NCBI GenBank assembly: GCA_030835025.1
Contig: JAUQWS010000074.1
Coordinates: forward strand, 1-64,000
DNA from: Ignavibacteria bacterium
Lineage (GTDB): Bacteria; Bacteroidota; Ignavibacteria; Tepidaquicellales; OLB5
Direction of reading: 5' to 3'
DNA length: 64,000 nucleotides
Part shown: one piece after another, positions 47,159 through 58,366 of the stretch
Layout of the letters: every line of letters begins with the position of its first letter
Position numbering within the stretch: position 1 is the first letter of the stretch
Translations under genes and position numbers: made by a program
Notes under the pieces: generated by a model
What the model saw: only the letters and a program-made list of their open reading frames with translations
Told to the model about the DNA's origin: nothing
The model's database searches: none

Positions 47159-48409
47159 TCAGTTACGTCTAATAACTTCAAAATATTTTTCAGCTGCATG
47201 CCTCAATGAGAAATGCTTCCTAACATAAACCGCTGCATTCACTCCGAATCTCTTCAATCGCTCAGGGTCTTCAATACAATCATTAATGATCTTAATTGCA
47301 GAATCGATATCACCATTTTCTACCGTGAATCCCAGTTCATTATCGTCTATCATCTTTGCCATTTCTGATCCACGAGCACATATTGCAAGCACAGCCCTTC
47401 CCGAAGACATAACTCCCAGCAGTTTTGAGGGGTAACAGACTCGTTCCTGTTTGGGCAATTGCGCTACTATACCAAGATCAGCCATCGCAAGTGAATCAGA
47501 GAGAAGTTCCTTTGGCACATAAGTGCCAACATACATATTCTTAGGCTGTTTGTCAGCATAAAAATCATTGACGAGCCTCTTCTTATAACCCTCTCCTATG
47601 AACTGGAACATAACACTCTCGTTTTCTCTCATCCTTTCCACTATTCTGAGAATCGTTTCAATATCGTGAAATCTTCCGTGATTACCGGAATATTGAATTA
47701 CCAGTTTGTCTTTTACTCCAAATTCTTCTGCAAGTTTTGAATCTGCCTTCTTCATCGGATTAATAATACGGTCATCGGACCAAACGTGAATTACATGTGT
47801 CTTCTTCCTGCACTCTTCTTCGTGTTTTGTTCCTTTAAGATATGCATTGTCAATTGCACCTTCAAGCATATCCTTACTCAGTACAACCGTATAGGAAGCT
47901 TTCCTGTACCAAAGCTTATTAAATGTTCTCCAGACGCGCGCCATAATGCCTCCCGTCTTCAGAAGCCCCAATAGCTCTGCTTGTTCAGGCATTATATCAA
48001 ATAATAATACTCCGTATTTTGTTCTGTTCAAAATCCTGTTGAGCCATCCCAGCACAGCAAGATACGGCGGATTAGTAACAAGCAGGAGCGGAACCTTCCT
48101 ATCTTTTAGAATCACTTCGAACGAAGCAGTAAAGAAGAATGTTGTCAGATTCAGCAGTTTTCCCCAAAACGACAATTTAGGGAAACGAGTTGACCACGTC
48201 CTTACAATCTTTATATTCTTATAATCTATAACTTTAGAAACTGTCTCGCTGTTTTCAAGAATGGTAGGTTGACTTGCAATCACCTTTATGGAAATGCCAA
48301 GAGAAGTCAGCTCTTCCGCTAATTCGGTCAATGCCTGACCTGAACTCACCATTTCTGGATAAAACAATTGGCTGACTATTCTTAGGTCAAATTGCGCTTT
48401 TTCTTGCAT
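47159..48409 (-). CDS. GT4 glycosyltransferase (WbuB-like)
   Basis: 'RIVSQLFYPEMVSSGQALTELAEELTSLGISIKVIAS'; 'VIQYSGNHGRFHDIETILRI'; GT-B C-terminal 'YPSKLLGVMSSGRAVLAI'. Confidence 0.88.
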   Translation of the reverse strand: MQEKAQFDLRIVSQLFYPEMVSSGQALTELAEELTSLGISIKVIASQPTILENSETVSKVIDYKNIKIVRTWSTRFPKLSFWGKLLNLTTFFFTASFEVILKDRKVPLLLVTNPPYLAVLGWLNRILNRTKYGVLLFDIMPEQAELLGLLKTGGIMARVWRTFNKLWYRKASYTVVLSKDMLEGAIDNAYLKGTKHEEECRKKTHVIHVWSDDRIINPMKKADSKLAEEFGVKDKLVIQYSGNHGRFHDIETILRIVERMRENESVMFQFIGEGYKKRLVNDFYADKQPKNMYVGTYVPKELLSDSLAMADLGIVAQLPKQERVCYPSKLLGVMSSGRAVLAICARGSEMAKMIDDNELGFTVENGDIDSAIKIINDCIEDPERLKRFGVNAAVYVRKHFSLRHAAEKYFEVIRRN

Positions 48410-48422
48410 AAAGTCAACAAAT

Positions 48423-48449
48423 ATTGTATTATCCCTGTTTTAATACAAT
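48423..48449. promoter_or_regulatory. Perfect 9-bp inverted repeat just upstream of the GT gene at 48409
   Basis: ATTGTATTA-N9-TAATACAAT read directly. Confidence 0.35.
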
Positions 48450-48527
48450 TCTAATATTCAGTACGAAAATTAGGCTGAAAATATGGAAAATTCTCTGTAA
48501 AGGGTCATCTTGGATTTGAATATCGAA

Positions 48528-49640
48528 CTATTTGCTCAATCTTCTGCAGTAAAACTCCCCGGTCTCTTTTGCCATTCTTTGAACCGGGTATTTTGCAACT
48601 GTTTCAAATGCATTGCGTATTATATTGTCTCTCAATTCTTTGTCTGCGATCAGTGTTTCAATTGCAAGAGCAGTCGAAGCTGAATCTTCCAGTCTGGAGA
48701 TCATACAATCTACGCCGCTTGTGAAAAAATTTGTTGCGCCGCCAACGTCCGGCGTAATAAATGGTACGCCAAGTGCCATTGCTTCAAGATTAACATATCC
48801 GGTACCCTCGTATCTGGATGTCAATACATGGATATTGAATGTCTGCATTACTTTATAAATATCCCTTATGTAACCTCTGAATTCCACTTTGTCCTCAAGG
48901 CCCATTTCTTTGACGAGCTTTTTCAGCTTATCTTCATTCTCTCCGCTTCCAACTAATACAAGGCGGGCAAAGTGATACTTTGCTTCAATGATTGCAAATG
49001 CACTTATCAGATATTCCTGTGCTTTCTGATATGTCATCCTACCAACATGCCCTATCAGGAAAACCCCGGTTTCCTTTTCCATTTGGGTTTCAAATATATT
49101 TATTCCCTTATTCTTTATTTCATCAAAATCTATTCCCAGGTAGATAACTTCAATCTTTCTCTTATTTATACGAAATTGATCTTCTAATTTTGCTTTGTCA
49201 TTTTCTGATGTGGCAATGAAATAATCCACAAAGAATTGTTTGGAGTATTCATAACACTTCCTTGCGAATGAAAGATCATCCAGCTGTTCCTTTGAATAAA
49301 AGATACCATGCCTTGTTTCCACAATCAATTTGACACCAGCAAGTTTTGCAATAAGGCACGGCTGAGTTTTGGCATTTGCGTGAACGATGTCTATTTTTAG
49401 ATCCCGCATGATCCTGTAGAGATTCTTAAGCCCCTTTAAGGAATAAAACCCACATTTGCCGTTATCGTAACAGACCTCATCGATACCACTTTCTCTAAGA
49501 ATTGAAGATAAAGGACCGATTTTTGGGGTTGCTACGAAGACTTTGAATTTGTCCCTTGGCAAGTGTCTGGCAAGGTCAACTACATACCTCTCAGTTCCGT
49601 TAAACTCATTATTGCACACTACCTGAAGGACCTTTATCAT
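48528..49640 (-). CDS. GT4 glycosyltransferase
   Basis: 'IKVLQVVCNNEFNGTERYVVDLARHLP', 'LIGHVGRMTYQKAQEYLISAFAII', 'EGTGYVNLEAMALGVPFITPDVGG'. Confidence 0.88.
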   Translation of the reverse strand: MIKVLQVVCNNEFNGTERYVVDLARHLPRDKFKVFVATPKIGPLSSILRESGIDEVCYDNGKCGFYSLKGLKNLYRIMRDLKIDIVHANAKTQPCLIAKLAGVKLIVETRHGIFYSKEQLDDLSFARKCYEYSKQFFVDYFIATSENDKAKLEDQFRINKRKIEVIYLGIDFDEIKNKGINIFETQMEKETGVFLIGHVGRMTYQKAQEYLISAFAIIEAKYHFARLVLVGSGENEDKLKKLVKEMGLEDKVEFRGYIRDIYKVMQTFNIHVLTSRYEGTGYVNLEAMALGVPFITPDVGGATNFFTSGVDCMISRLEDSASTALAIETLIADKELRDNIIRNAFETVAKYPVQRMAKETGEFYCRRLSK

Positions 49641-50839
49641 ATCAGTTTAGCCCTGCTCACGCCAAGAAGTTTCTCAATTTGGTCAATTATCTCATTGCTT
49701 CTGATCGAATTCATACATTCATATAAAGGGCATGCAAAACCGCCGCTTCTTGTACAATACTGTTCACTTTCTGAAGCAGAACAAGGTAATCTGTGATATA
49801 TATATTTATGAATGTCACCTAAGGGGTTAGAAAAATCCGGGTTTGTTGGACCAAATAAACCTAATGAAGGAACATCAAATGCACCTGCAATATGGAGTGG
49901 CGCTGAATCACTCCCTATCAACAAAGCTGATCTCCTAATAAGCTCGGCAGACTCAATAAGAGACAATCTTAAGAATTTGTCCTCCAAACTAAAGCTGTTA
50001 TCAGTAATCAGATTCGATAACTCGTTTAAACGATTTTCATCGTTCTTATCACCAATAAAAAAGTACTTGTAACCAATTCCTTCAAGGAAATCAATTACTT
50101 CCCCAAATATGCCTGGAGGAAGTTCTTTTGCTGCCCAACCAGATGTGAGATGGATAACAACAAAGTCTTTACCTTTAATGTTCTTGATCCGGAATAGATT
50201 ATCGATTGCACCTGAACTTTCTTTATCAGTGTAAATATAAGGTTTTGTTCTAACATCATTTCTCACTTTGATCCATTCATTCTCTTCAAGTTCAAGGCCA
50301 TCCTTAAGAACGTTGAGATACTTTTCAATTAAGTGTCCCGGCTCCGATGCCGTATTGATGTAAACAAATTTATCATAACAAAAACCAAAAAAATCATAAT
50401 TAAGCCCAATTGAATATAAGGGTTTTGCAAACAATGTTGTTAAAGCAGTAGAATACTTACCTGTAAGATCAATAATGAGATCATACCTGGCCCTCCTCAA
50501 TTGCTTAACATGATCAATTGTTCTTCTTAAACTGAATGATTCGCTATCACCATAACCGGATGTTTTTAAGTTATCAAAAAGGATTACATTATTAATTCTG
50601 CTGTCATTTAAAAAAAGAGACTTGCCTTTGCTTTTAATCCAGACATCCAGTTCCGAATTAGGATATATCTTTCCAAGCGCTTCTATTACTGCAGAGTGGA
50701 ACAACACATCACCTGTGAAGTACAATGAAATTACAAGAACCTTTTGAATTTTCTCATTTTTTGGCAATTTACCTCTATGCAGTTTTCTTCCGGTAATTTT
50801 ATTCAGAATGTACTTGATATTTTTCTTCAGCTTACCCAC
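49637..50839 (-). CDS. GT9 (heptosyltransferase-like) glycosyltransferase
   Basis: 'KVLVISLYFTGDVLFHSAVIEALGKIYPNSELDVWIK', 'SALLIGSDSAPLHIAGAFDVPSLGLFGPTNPDFSNP'. Confidence 0.88.
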   Translation of the reverse strand: MGKLKKNIKYILNKITGRKLHRGKLPKNEKIQKVLVISLYFTGDVLFHSAVIEALGKIYPNSELDVWIKSKGKSLFLNDSRINNVILFDNLKTSGYGDSESFSLRRTIDHVKQLRRARYDLIIDLTGKYSTALTTLFAKPLYSIGLNYDFFGFCYDKFVYINTASEPGHLIEKYLNVLKDGLELEENEWIKVRNDVRTKPYIYTDKESSGAIDNLFRIKNIKGKDFVVIHLTSGWAAKELPPGIFGEVIDFLEGIGYKYFFIGDKNDENRLNELSNLITDNSFSLEDKFLRLSLIESAELIRRSALLIGSDSAPLHIAGAFDVPSLGLFGPTNPDFSNPLGDIHKYIYHRLPCSASESEQYCTRSGGFACPLYECMNSIRSNEIIDQIEKLLGVSRAKLI

Positions 50840-50863
50840 TTGCCTTAAGCCAAAACATGTTTT

Positions 50864-51937
50864 TCAAATTTTCAATGTTCGTTGAATGAAGGTAATATAA
50901 TCAAAATAGCTGGTTTTTGTCGGTATCTTTTCAAAACGGTATGTTCTCCCTCTGTTAACATAACTCTTAATTCCTTCTGCAATTGATTTAGCATTTCTCG
51001 GGTCAAAATAGATGCAATTATCCCCGCACATTTCTCTGGCATAAGGCAAATCGGACGCAATAACAGGTATACTATTCAATTGCGCCTCAAGCAAAGGTAA
51101 CCCAAGCGTTTCAGTTAAAGAAGGAAAAATGACAGCATCAATGTTCTTATAAAGCGTATAAATGCTTTCATAAGGAACTTTGCCCAAGAATTTGATATAC
51201 TCCGATGATTTCCCATCAATTGTTAAATACAGTGTAACTTTTTTCAAAGTTTTTTCGTTGTAATGGTTAATCGCTTGACACAGCCTTTCATTATTTTTGT
51301 ATTTATCAGTATTAGTCGGATAACACAACTTTATACCGTCATATTTAAATAACCCCTCAATGGATTTTGGCAATGGTCGGTCATTGTTTAATATATCTGT
51401 TACTGGCGGTCTTATTATTTCGATAGGACAGTCATATCCGAATTTATCGATCAAAGCGCGCTTCATCCATGCTGTCTGCACAATTGCGCCTGTAACTTTT
51501 CTTCTTTGTCTCCGAAGAATGTATTTGAAAATCAGACCGTACTTCAACCAATTCGTAAATTCCAAATCTCCAACAGTTAGATCTGAAAACGGAATGGGCT
51601 GATGCATTAGAACAAATTGCGGTTTGGATATACCCGTTAATACATAATTCTGCATCGAAAGATAGACATCACAATTGTTATCTTTAAACAATTTTGGAAG
51701 TATTCTGTTTTCATAATTCCATTTGTGTAACCAGCTCTGCTTGGGATATGTTACCAAATCAATAACAAGTGAATCATTTGAATGTTTGCATAGTTTCTCG
51801 TTTGCAGCCAGAAAGTGCATTTTTATACCCATATCTTTAAAATCCGAGTAATACTTATTCATATCACTCAGAAATGAATCCATTACCGAAAATGCACCAC
51901 GTGCATTCATTGCTGTGGCGTTAACGAGAATTCTCAT
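50864..51937 (-). CDS. GT4-like glycosyltransferase
   Basis: 'DAVIFPSLTETLGLPLLEAQLNSIPVIASDLPYAREMCGDNCIYFDP' GT-B E-x7-E motif. Confidence 0.87.
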   Translation of the reverse strand: MRILVNATAMNARGAFSVMDSFLSDMNKYYSDFKDMGIKMHFLAANEKLCKHSNDSLVIDLVTYPKQSWLHKWNYENRILPKLFKDNNCDVYLSMQNYVLTGISKPQFVLMHQPIPFSDLTVGDLEFTNWLKYGLIFKYILRRQRRKVTGAIVQTAWMKRALIDKFGYDCPIEIIRPPVTDILNNDRPLPKSIEGLFKYDGIKLCYPTNTDKYKNNERLCQAINHYNEKTLKKVTLYLTIDGKSSEYIKFLGKVPYESIYTLYKNIDAVIFPSLTETLGLPLLEAQLNSIPVIASDLPYAREMCGDNCIYFDPRNAKSIAEGIKSYVNRGRTYRFEKIPTKTSYFDYITFIQRTLKI

Positions 51938-51968
51938 ATACCCCTAGAAGTTGGATTGGATCTGAATC

Positions 51969-52958
51969 TTAGCTTTTAAATAATTGGTATTTCTCATCGA
52001 AATTGTATCTATCTTGAAGTATCTTTTCTTTATTTCTAATACTCAGAAGCCAAAGATCATAAAAGGCTCTGCACTTTTGTCGAGCCAGTTCACTATATAC
52101 GGACTTGAGTTTAAACAAAGCAATGCGAAGAAAAAGTCCTAATGCTATCTGCAGTCTCCTTACAATGTATTCTATGCCTTTAAACCTCTTTGAATCAAAT
52201 ATCAATCTGCTGCGAAATTCATGATAATGAACAAAAACATCGCCAAGCTTACTTGTTGAACTGTGATGATCATGCAAAACACTTGATTGAGGCAAAATAT
52301 AAGACTTCCATCCAAACTTGCTCATTCTATACTGCCACTCAGTTTCCTCTTCAAATAGGAAGAAAGCCTCATCAAAACCACCCAATGTCTCAAAGATTTT
52401 TCTTCTTGTCAACATGCAGGAGCCCATCACCCAATCAACCTTAAAAGGCACATCATTTCTTATGTTCTCATCAAGAAACTCATTGAACCTGTATTTCATA
52501 ATTGGTGCAGTCATATACAGTCTGTTTTCCTGCATGGTTCTTGAATAAAGACTTGGGAAGAATGTATAGTACCGTTCTATTCCGATACCTGGTTTAATCT
52601 GCATAGGACCAACAACTCCAGCTTCTGTTTCAGATTCCATAAAATCAAACAATTTGTTTATCGAACCCTTTTCAAACACTATATCAGGATTAGCCAGCAA
52701 TATATATTTGCCTTTTGCAGATTTCATCCCAAAATTGCATGCATAACCAAAACCCCTATTGCTATCGAGTCTTATCGTTTTAACATTGTCTGCAATTGGT
52801 TCAAAATTTTTGGTTGCTCCAATATTTGAGTTGTTGTCAACAATAATTACTTCATAATTCAAAAACTCGGTTGTCTCAAAGATGCTTCTTATACATTTCA
52901 GAACGTCAACTGGCACATTATAATTAACAACTATTATACTGATATCAAATTCATCCAT
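51969..52958 (-). CDS. GT2 glycosyltransferase (rhamnosyltransferase-like)
   Basis: 'DISIIVVNYNVPVDVLKCIRSIFETTEFLNYEVIIVDNNS...NPDIVFEKGSINKL...MGSCMLTRRKIFETLGGFDEAFFLFEEE'. Confidence 0.9.
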   Translation of the reverse strand: MDEFDISIIVVNYNVPVDVLKCIRSIFETTEFLNYEVIIVDNNSNIGATKNFEPIADNVKTIRLDSNRGFGYACNFGMKSAKGKYILLANPDIVFEKGSINKLFDFMESETEAGVVGPMQIKPGIGIERYYTFFPSLYSRTMQENRLYMTAPIMKYRFNEFLDENIRNDVPFKVDWVMGSCMLTRRKIFETLGGFDEAFFLFEEETEWQYRMSKFGWKSYILPQSSVLHDHHSSTSKLGDVFVHYHEFRSRLIFDSKRFKGIEYIVRRLQIALGLFLRIALFKLKSVYSELARQKCRAFYDLWLLSIRNKEKILQDRYNFDEKYQLFKS

Positions 52959-52988
52959 GTTATCGGCACAATATTTATAATGTAGTAT

Positions 52989-53900
52989 TCAAAGTTGTTT
53001 TTCAAAACACAGTTTCAGTGACTCAAAATATCCATTTACTCTCTGCTCTCTTAATTCCTTCGGTTTTCCAAACTGTACAAAAAAAATCTTAGATATTAAG
53101 CTGATTACCATGAAAAGTCTGAGTACAATGCTGCAAATAATATTACAGTATCTTGCGGCAAAAATCATTCTGCTTTCATGCCGGCTCCGTACCAGCATAC
53201 TTTGATTGTTTCCAAAACTCTTGTGGTCAAGATGGACACAACTGATGTTGGGAAAATAAAAGTTCCTGTATCCTAAACCCTCAAGCCTCCTGCATAATTC
53301 TAGGTCCTCATAATTCAAAAAATAATCCGGAGAAAAACCTCCGGATTCAATAAATACCTTTTTCTTAAGCAGCATGCATGCTGCACTTATCCAGCCAATT
53401 TGCATAGGATAGGTAACTGATCTACTCTTCATGTATTGATGTTCTTTAAACTTCCTATAAAGATAAATTATCATAAAAGACTCAAAAACATCATATAAGA
53501 AACCCATTCTGAAACCACTGGAAGACTGGTAGCTGCCATCCTGGTTAAGCAGCATCGGGCCGCATGCGCCGGCCTTTTCTTCTTCGTCCATGAACTTTAT
53601 GATTGGAAGAATAAAGTTTTCTTTAACTATTGTGTCAGGATTCAGAAGTAAAACGTACTTGCCCTTTGCGGAATCGACTCCAAGATTGTTTGCTCTTCCA
53701 AAACCCAAGTTCTTTTTAGCTCTTATCAACTGTACTTCAGGAAATTTTTCAGGTAATGAAAGTACTGACAGTTCCGATGAGTTATTATCTACAACAATGA
53801 TCTCAAAAACTATTCCCTTAATCTCACTTAGAATCGATTCAAGGCAATCACTTAGTATCCTGGAAACGTTATAATTCACAATAATTATACTCAGATCCAT
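52989..53900 (-). CDS. GT2 glycosyltransferase (rhamnosyltransferase-like)
   Basis: 'LSIIIVNYNVSRILSDCLESILSEI...VDNNSSE...NPDTIVKENFILPI...ISAACMLLKKKVFIESGGFSPDYFLNYEDLELC'. Confidence 0.9.
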   Translation of the reverse strand: MDLSIIIVNYNVSRILSDCLESILSEIKGIVFEIIVVDNNSSELSVLSLPEKFPEVQLIRAKKNLGFGRANNLGVDSAKGKYVLLLNPDTIVKENFILPIIKFMDEEEKAGACGPMLLNQDGSYQSSSGFRMGFLYDVFESFMIIYLYRKFKEHQYMKSRSVTYPMQIGWISAACMLLKKKVFIESGGFSPDYFLNYEDLELCRRLEGLGYRNFYFPNISCVHLDHKSFGNNQSMLVRSRHESRMIFAARYCNIICSIVLRLFMVISLISKIFFVQFGKPKELREQRVNGYFESLKLCFEKQL

Positions 53901-54010
53901 AATTTAGGTAAAATCAGTGTTTTTTTGAATTTATACAGTAGAAAAAATGCGGCCAAAAACGATTGCGTTGAGAAATTTGAGAATTAGACCAATACTGTCG
54001 TCAAGTACTT

Positions 54011-54943
54011 TTAAATTGCCTGATGCTTAATATACCAATCATATGTGAGCCGAATTCCTGTTTCAAGATCAGTTCTGTTTCTCCAACCCAGTTCATGAAT
54101 TTTTCCAACATCGAGGAGTTTTCTGGGTGTTCCGTCGGGTTTGCTCGTATCCCAATTGATATTGCCTTCAAAACCTATAATCTTGCGAATTAATTCAGCA
54201 AGTTCTTTAATGGAAATATCCTTTCCTGTTCCGACATTTATTATATCAGGATTATCATAATTTTTCAATAAGAAAGTGCAGGCGTCAGCAAGATCATCAA
54301 CAAATAAAAATTCCCGAAATGGTGAGCCTGTTCCCCACAATGTTACTGATTCAGAGTTTACAATTTTAGCCTCATGGAATTTCCGGATCATAGCTGGCAG
54401 AACATGAGAATTGTAGAGGTCAAAATTATCATTGATTCCGTACAAGTTTGTTGGCATTGCCGAGATATAATTCACTCCATATTGTTTTGCATATGCCTGG
54501 CACATCTTAATCCCTGCAATCTTTGCAATAGCATAAGCATCGTTAGTAGGCTCCAGAGAACCGGTTAAAAGAGATTCTTCTTTAATAGGTTGTTCGGCAA
54601 ACTTAGGATAAATACAGGAACTCCCCAAGAAAAGAAGCTTCTTAACTCCTGATAGGTAAGCAGATTGAATAATATTTAATTCAATCATTAGATTTTCGAA
54701 TATGAATTCGGCCGGATACATTTTATTCGCAAGGATGCCACCCACTTTTGCAGCTGAGAGAAAAACATACTCCGGTTTATATTTCTTAAAGAAATCAAGG
54801 GTTTCTTCCTGATTGATAAGATCCAGCTCATTTCTTTCTGCAATTAAGAGATTGGAATAACCATCCAATCTTAGTTTTCTTATTATCGCAGAACCGACTA
54901 AACCTGAATGTCCAGCAACATATATCAAGGAGTCTTTCTTCAA
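54011..54943 (-). CDS. fcl: GDP-L-fucose synthase
   Basis: '[17 protein letters not shown]', '[21 protein letters not shown]', '[45 protein letters not shown]', 'NLYG'. Confidence 0.95.
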   Translation of the reverse strand: MKKDSLIYVAGHSGLVGSAIIRKLRLDGYSNLLIAERNELDLINQEETLDFFKKYKPEYVFLSAAKVGGILANKMYPAEFIFENLMIELNIIQSAYLSGVKKLLFLGSSCIYPKFAEQPIKEESLLTGSLEPTNDAYAIAKIAGIKMCQAYAKQYGVNYISAMPTNLYGINDNFDLYNSHVLPAMIRKFHEAKIVNSESVTLWGTGSPFREFLFVDDLADACTFLLKNYDNPDIINVGTGKDISIKELAELIRKIIGFEGNINWDTSKPDGTPRKLLDVGKIHELGWRNRTDLETGIRLTYDWYIKHQAI

Positions 54944-55983
54944 TTGTTGATTTCCTTTTTGAGGCTGTCATAATCAGCAACAACCATTATCTTTACCAGA
55001 TCTTTAAACTTAGTTTTGGGCTTCCATCCAAGTTTCACCTCAGCTTTTGTGGCATCTCCAATCAAAATGTCCACCTCTGTTGGTCTGAAATATTTGTCGC
55101 TAACTTCTACAACGGTCTTACCGGTTTCCTTACACACACCTTTTTCATTCTCATATTTCCCTTTCCATAAAAGGGTCATTCCCAATTCACCAAATGCATG
55201 TTCACAGAATTCTCTGACAGTATGAGTTTCCCCGGTTGCAACTACGTAATCATCCGGTACATTTTGCTGAAGCATTAGCCACATCGATTCCACATATTCC
55301 GGAGCGTATCCCCAATCTCTTTTAGAATCTAGGTTACCCAAACTTACGGATTTTTGTAAACCAAGCTTTATCTTAGCAGCAGCTTGTGTTATCTTCCTTG
55401 TTACAAAAGTTTTGCCCCTCCTGGGTGATTCATGATTGAATAGAATGCCGTTACATGCAAAGAGATCATATGCTTCTCTGTAATTCACTGTCACCCAATA
55501 TGCATAAAGTTTTGCAGCGGCATAAGGACTCCTCGGATAAAAAGGGGTCTTCTCACTTTGAGGTATTTCCATAACTTTTCCGAAAAGTTCACTGGTAGAG
55601 GCCTGATAGAACTTTGATTTTAGCCTCTGTTCCTTTATAGCGTCCAGAAAACGAAGTGTTCCTATTGCATCAACATCTGCAGTATATTCCGGGATTTCAA
55701 AAGACACTTTTACGTGACTTTGTGCTGCAAGATTGTAAATTTCGTCCGGTTGTATTTTATCCAGTAATCGGTTTAGGTTACTGGAGTCGGTCATATCACC
55801 CCAATGAAGGAACAGCTTCATATCCTTAACTTCAGGATTATTGTAAAGATGATCAATCCGCTCAGTTGTGAATACAGCTGCAGGCCTCAACAGACCATGC
55901 ACTTCATATCCTTTATCCAACAAGAATTCTGTAAGATAGGACCCGTCTTGTCCGGTAATACCTGTTATTAACGCTTTTTTCAA
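54940..55983 (-). CDS. gmd: GDP-mannose 4,6-dehydratase
   Basis: '[32 protein letters not shown]', '[13 protein letters not shown]', '[42 protein letters not shown]', '[15 protein letters not shown]'. Likely TTG start at 55983 (track start 56028). Confidence 0.96.
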   Translation of the reverse strand: MKKALITGITGQDGSYLTEFLLDKGYEVHGLLRPAAVFTTERIDHLYNNPEVKDMKLFLHWGDMTDSSNLNRLLDKIQPDEIYNLAAQSHVKVSFEIPEYTADVDAIGTLRFLDAIKEQRLKSKFYQASTSELFGKVMEIPQSEKTPFYPRSPYAAAKLYAYWVTVNYREAYDLFACNGILFNHESPRRGKTFVTRKITQAAAKIKLGLQKSVSLGNLDSKRDWGYAPEYVESMWLMLQQNVPDDYVVATGETHTVREFCEHAFGELGMTLLWKGKYENEKGVCKETGKTVVEVSDKYFRPTEVDILIGDATKAEVKLGWKPKTKFKDLVKIMVVADYDSLKKEINN

Positions 55984-56017
55984 CAGTTTTAACTTTAAAT
56001 TGGTTATATTAGAATGT

Positions 56018-57178
56018 TTAGGAATCAATTACCGAATTTTGAATACACTTGAGTATTACCCCTTCAATTCTCTCCAAACTGTGGTTGAGATTAAATTTCT
56101 GCTCGTAATATCTTTTGGTATTCCTATTGAAACTAGATAATACTTCCCTGTTTTTAATGACATATCTCAAATACTCATTAAGTTTATTATAATCACCTCG
56201 GGCAAATATAAACCCATTTTCATTATTTCTTATCAATTCTTCAGCAATTCCAACTTTAGAGGAAATTACTGCTTTGTTTAACAAAAGAGACTCAAGTATG
56301 ACAAAGGACATTCCTTCTTCTAATGAACTAACTATAACAATACTTGATAGTTGAATTAATCGATACACTTCTTTTTTTTGTTGTTCGCCTGCAAAAGTTA
56401 CTTTTATGCTTGGTGGTAATCTCGAAGCTTGATTTTGCAGGTCAACAAAATACTTATTGTCAGCTACTCTACCAACAAAATCTACTCTAATATTAATGCC
56501 TTCTATGTTTCTTATTGCTTTGATGATTAGCAGTTGACCCTTATAAGGAGCAATTACTCCAATATTAACAATTCTGAAACAATCATCTTCAATATTCGTT
56601 TCTTTCGAAAGGGGATGGACTAAAGACTCCAAGTATTTTTCATCAATCCCCGAATAAACTATTTCAACTTTATTTGATTCAATAATCCCATCAACTTTGC
56701 CATAAAGATATTTTGAGATTACAATTGATTTGCATACTTGGCTATTGATATAGTGAAGAATGATATTTCTCAAAATATCAGGCTTAATTATCTCCTTTAT
56801 TGATAAGACTACAGGAATTTTGTTCCTCTTTAATATACTAATAATTGAGAAATTTACAGAAGAATTGATGTAAGAACAATCTATTTTTTTTGAAGAAAGA
56901 AATCCACGTATCAACTTGTTGATCTTTATAGCCTTTTTTATGAAGATGAAATAATCCCAGGGATTTGCTAAATTACCAAAGGGGAAAATATTCTGTTCTA
57001 CAATAAGGTATTCTTCAAAGTACTTAGATAAATATTCTACTCTTTCACCTTCAGGCAATATGCCGTAAAGTTTATACCTACCAAACATGTGTTTTACTAA
57101 AGCCGTAAAGTCATCCTCTCCGCCTCCCGACTTACTAGTGGAATGGCTAATCAAAAGAACCGAATTTACATTTTTCAT
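56018..57178 (-). CDS. GT4 glycosyltransferase
   Basis: '[23 protein letters not shown]', '[22 protein letters not shown]', '[32 protein letters not shown]'. ATG at 57178 is the likely start (track start 57220 overlaps the upstream gene). Confidence 0.85.
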   Translation of the reverse strand: MKNVNSVLLISHSTSKSGGGEDDFTALVKHMFGRYKLYGILPEGERVEYLSKYFEEYLIVEQNIFPFGNLANPWDYFIFIKKAIKINKLIRGFLSSKKIDCSYINSSVNFSIISILKRNKIPVVLSIKEIIKPDILRNIILHYINSQVCKSIVISKYLYGKVDGIIESNKVEIVYSGIDEKYLESLVHPLSKETNIEDDCFRIVNIGVIAPYKGQLLIIKAIRNIEGINIRVDFVGRVADNKYFVDLQNQASRLPPSIKVTFAGEQQKKEVYRLIQLSSIVIVSSLEEGMSFVILESLLLNKAVISSKVGIAEELIRNNENGFIFARGDYNKLNEYLRYVIKNREVLSSFNRNTKRYYEQKFNLNHSLERIEGVILKCIQNSVIDS

Positions 57179-57191
57179 TTCTATCGTATTT

Positions 57192-58352
57192 TCACTTAAG
57201 AATTGCATTCTGTACTGCAATCATATTCTTGTCCAAATCAAACTTGTTTATGATTTTGTCTCTGGCATTCTTTCTTATTCTATTCAAATTCGGTTGATTT
57301 TCTGAATAAAGGTACTTAATTATATGCCGCATGTCTACAAAATCCCCTTTTTCAAACAGGAACCCCTCTGATTTATCTGAAATTAGCTCAGGTATACCTC
57401 CAACCCTTGTAGCAAGGACAATTGTCTCCAAATACATTGCTTCTTCAAGAACTATAGGAATTCCTTCAGAATAAGAAGGCAACACTAAAATATCCATCAG
57501 TCGATAATAAGCAAAATGGTTCTCAATAAAATTGATCAACTTACAATTACTGTTTAAACCTGAAATTTCAATTTCATTTTTTATTTCATTTACAAAATCA
57601 CCGTCGCCTACCATTAACAAGAACATATTAGGGTGTTCAGTCTGCAATTTCTTAAAAGACGAAAGCAATTCCATCACACCTTTACCATGCGTAAATCTGC
57701 CTACATAGCCAATTACAAAGTGTCCTTTAAGTTTATCTTCGAACGAAACTTCAAGATTTGAAGAAGACACTTTCCGATCTATATGCTTAAGATCTATTCC
57801 GTGATAGATGGTCTTAATCTTATCCGGATTTATTCCTCTTTGGTTTATCAAAAAATTCTTTGTTGCATCACTTACAGCAATAAACTTGGAATACGTCTTA
57901 AACAGAATATTCTGAAATCTTTTCATTAAGAACCTATATCTCTTACTCTGATGTTTCAGAAGCATACCCTGAAGTACAGGATCGTCAATAAAAATGCCGT
58001 CTATTCCATGAATTGTCGATATAAATCTCTTACGACCCAAAAAAAGAAAGCTTACAACTGAACAATAAAAATTTGCAAGTTCTAATGTACTATGAACGGT
58101 CTCAAAAGGTCTTAAGAACCAATAAAGTTTAAATATATTAGAAAGTGTTATCTTATCCCTTAATTTAAGACATTCAAAGTAAACTCCTTTGGGCAATAGG
58201 TGCTCAAGTGATTTCTTACTGTCAATCTCAAAAAGAGAAATCAATGAAATGTCCAAAAAGGATTTATCTAGCTTATCAACAACATCCAGAGTTAATTTTA
58301 TTGCTCCGCCTGTTGTAAGAGTATCTATGACAAAACAAATTTTCAATTTCAT
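57192..58352 (-). CDS. GT4 glycosyltransferase
   Basis: 'KICFVIDTLTTGGAIKLTLDVVDKL', 'VIGYVGRFTHGKGVMELLSSF', 'PSYSEGIPIVLEEAMYLETIVLATRVGGIPELI'. Confidence 0.9.
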   Translation of the reverse strand: MKLKICFVIDTLTTGGAIKLTLDVVDKLDKSFLDISLISLFEIDSKKSLEHLLPKGVYFECLKLRDKITLSNIFKLYWFLRPFETVHSTLELANFYCSVVSFLFLGRKRFISTIHGIDGIFIDDPVLQGMLLKHQSKRYRFLMKRFQNILFKTYSKFIAVSDATKNFLINQRGINPDKIKTIYHGIDLKHIDRKVSSSNLEVSFEDKLKGHFVIGYVGRFTHGKGVMELLSSFKKLQTEHPNMFLLMVGDGDFVNEIKNEIEISGLNSNCKLINFIENHFAYYRLMDILVLPSYSEGIPIVLEEAMYLETIVLATRVGGIPELISDKSEGFLFEKGDFVDMRHIIKYLYSENQPNLNRIRKNARDKIINKFDLDKNMIAVQNAILK

Positions 58353-58366
58353 CCTTTCGAAGCGGT

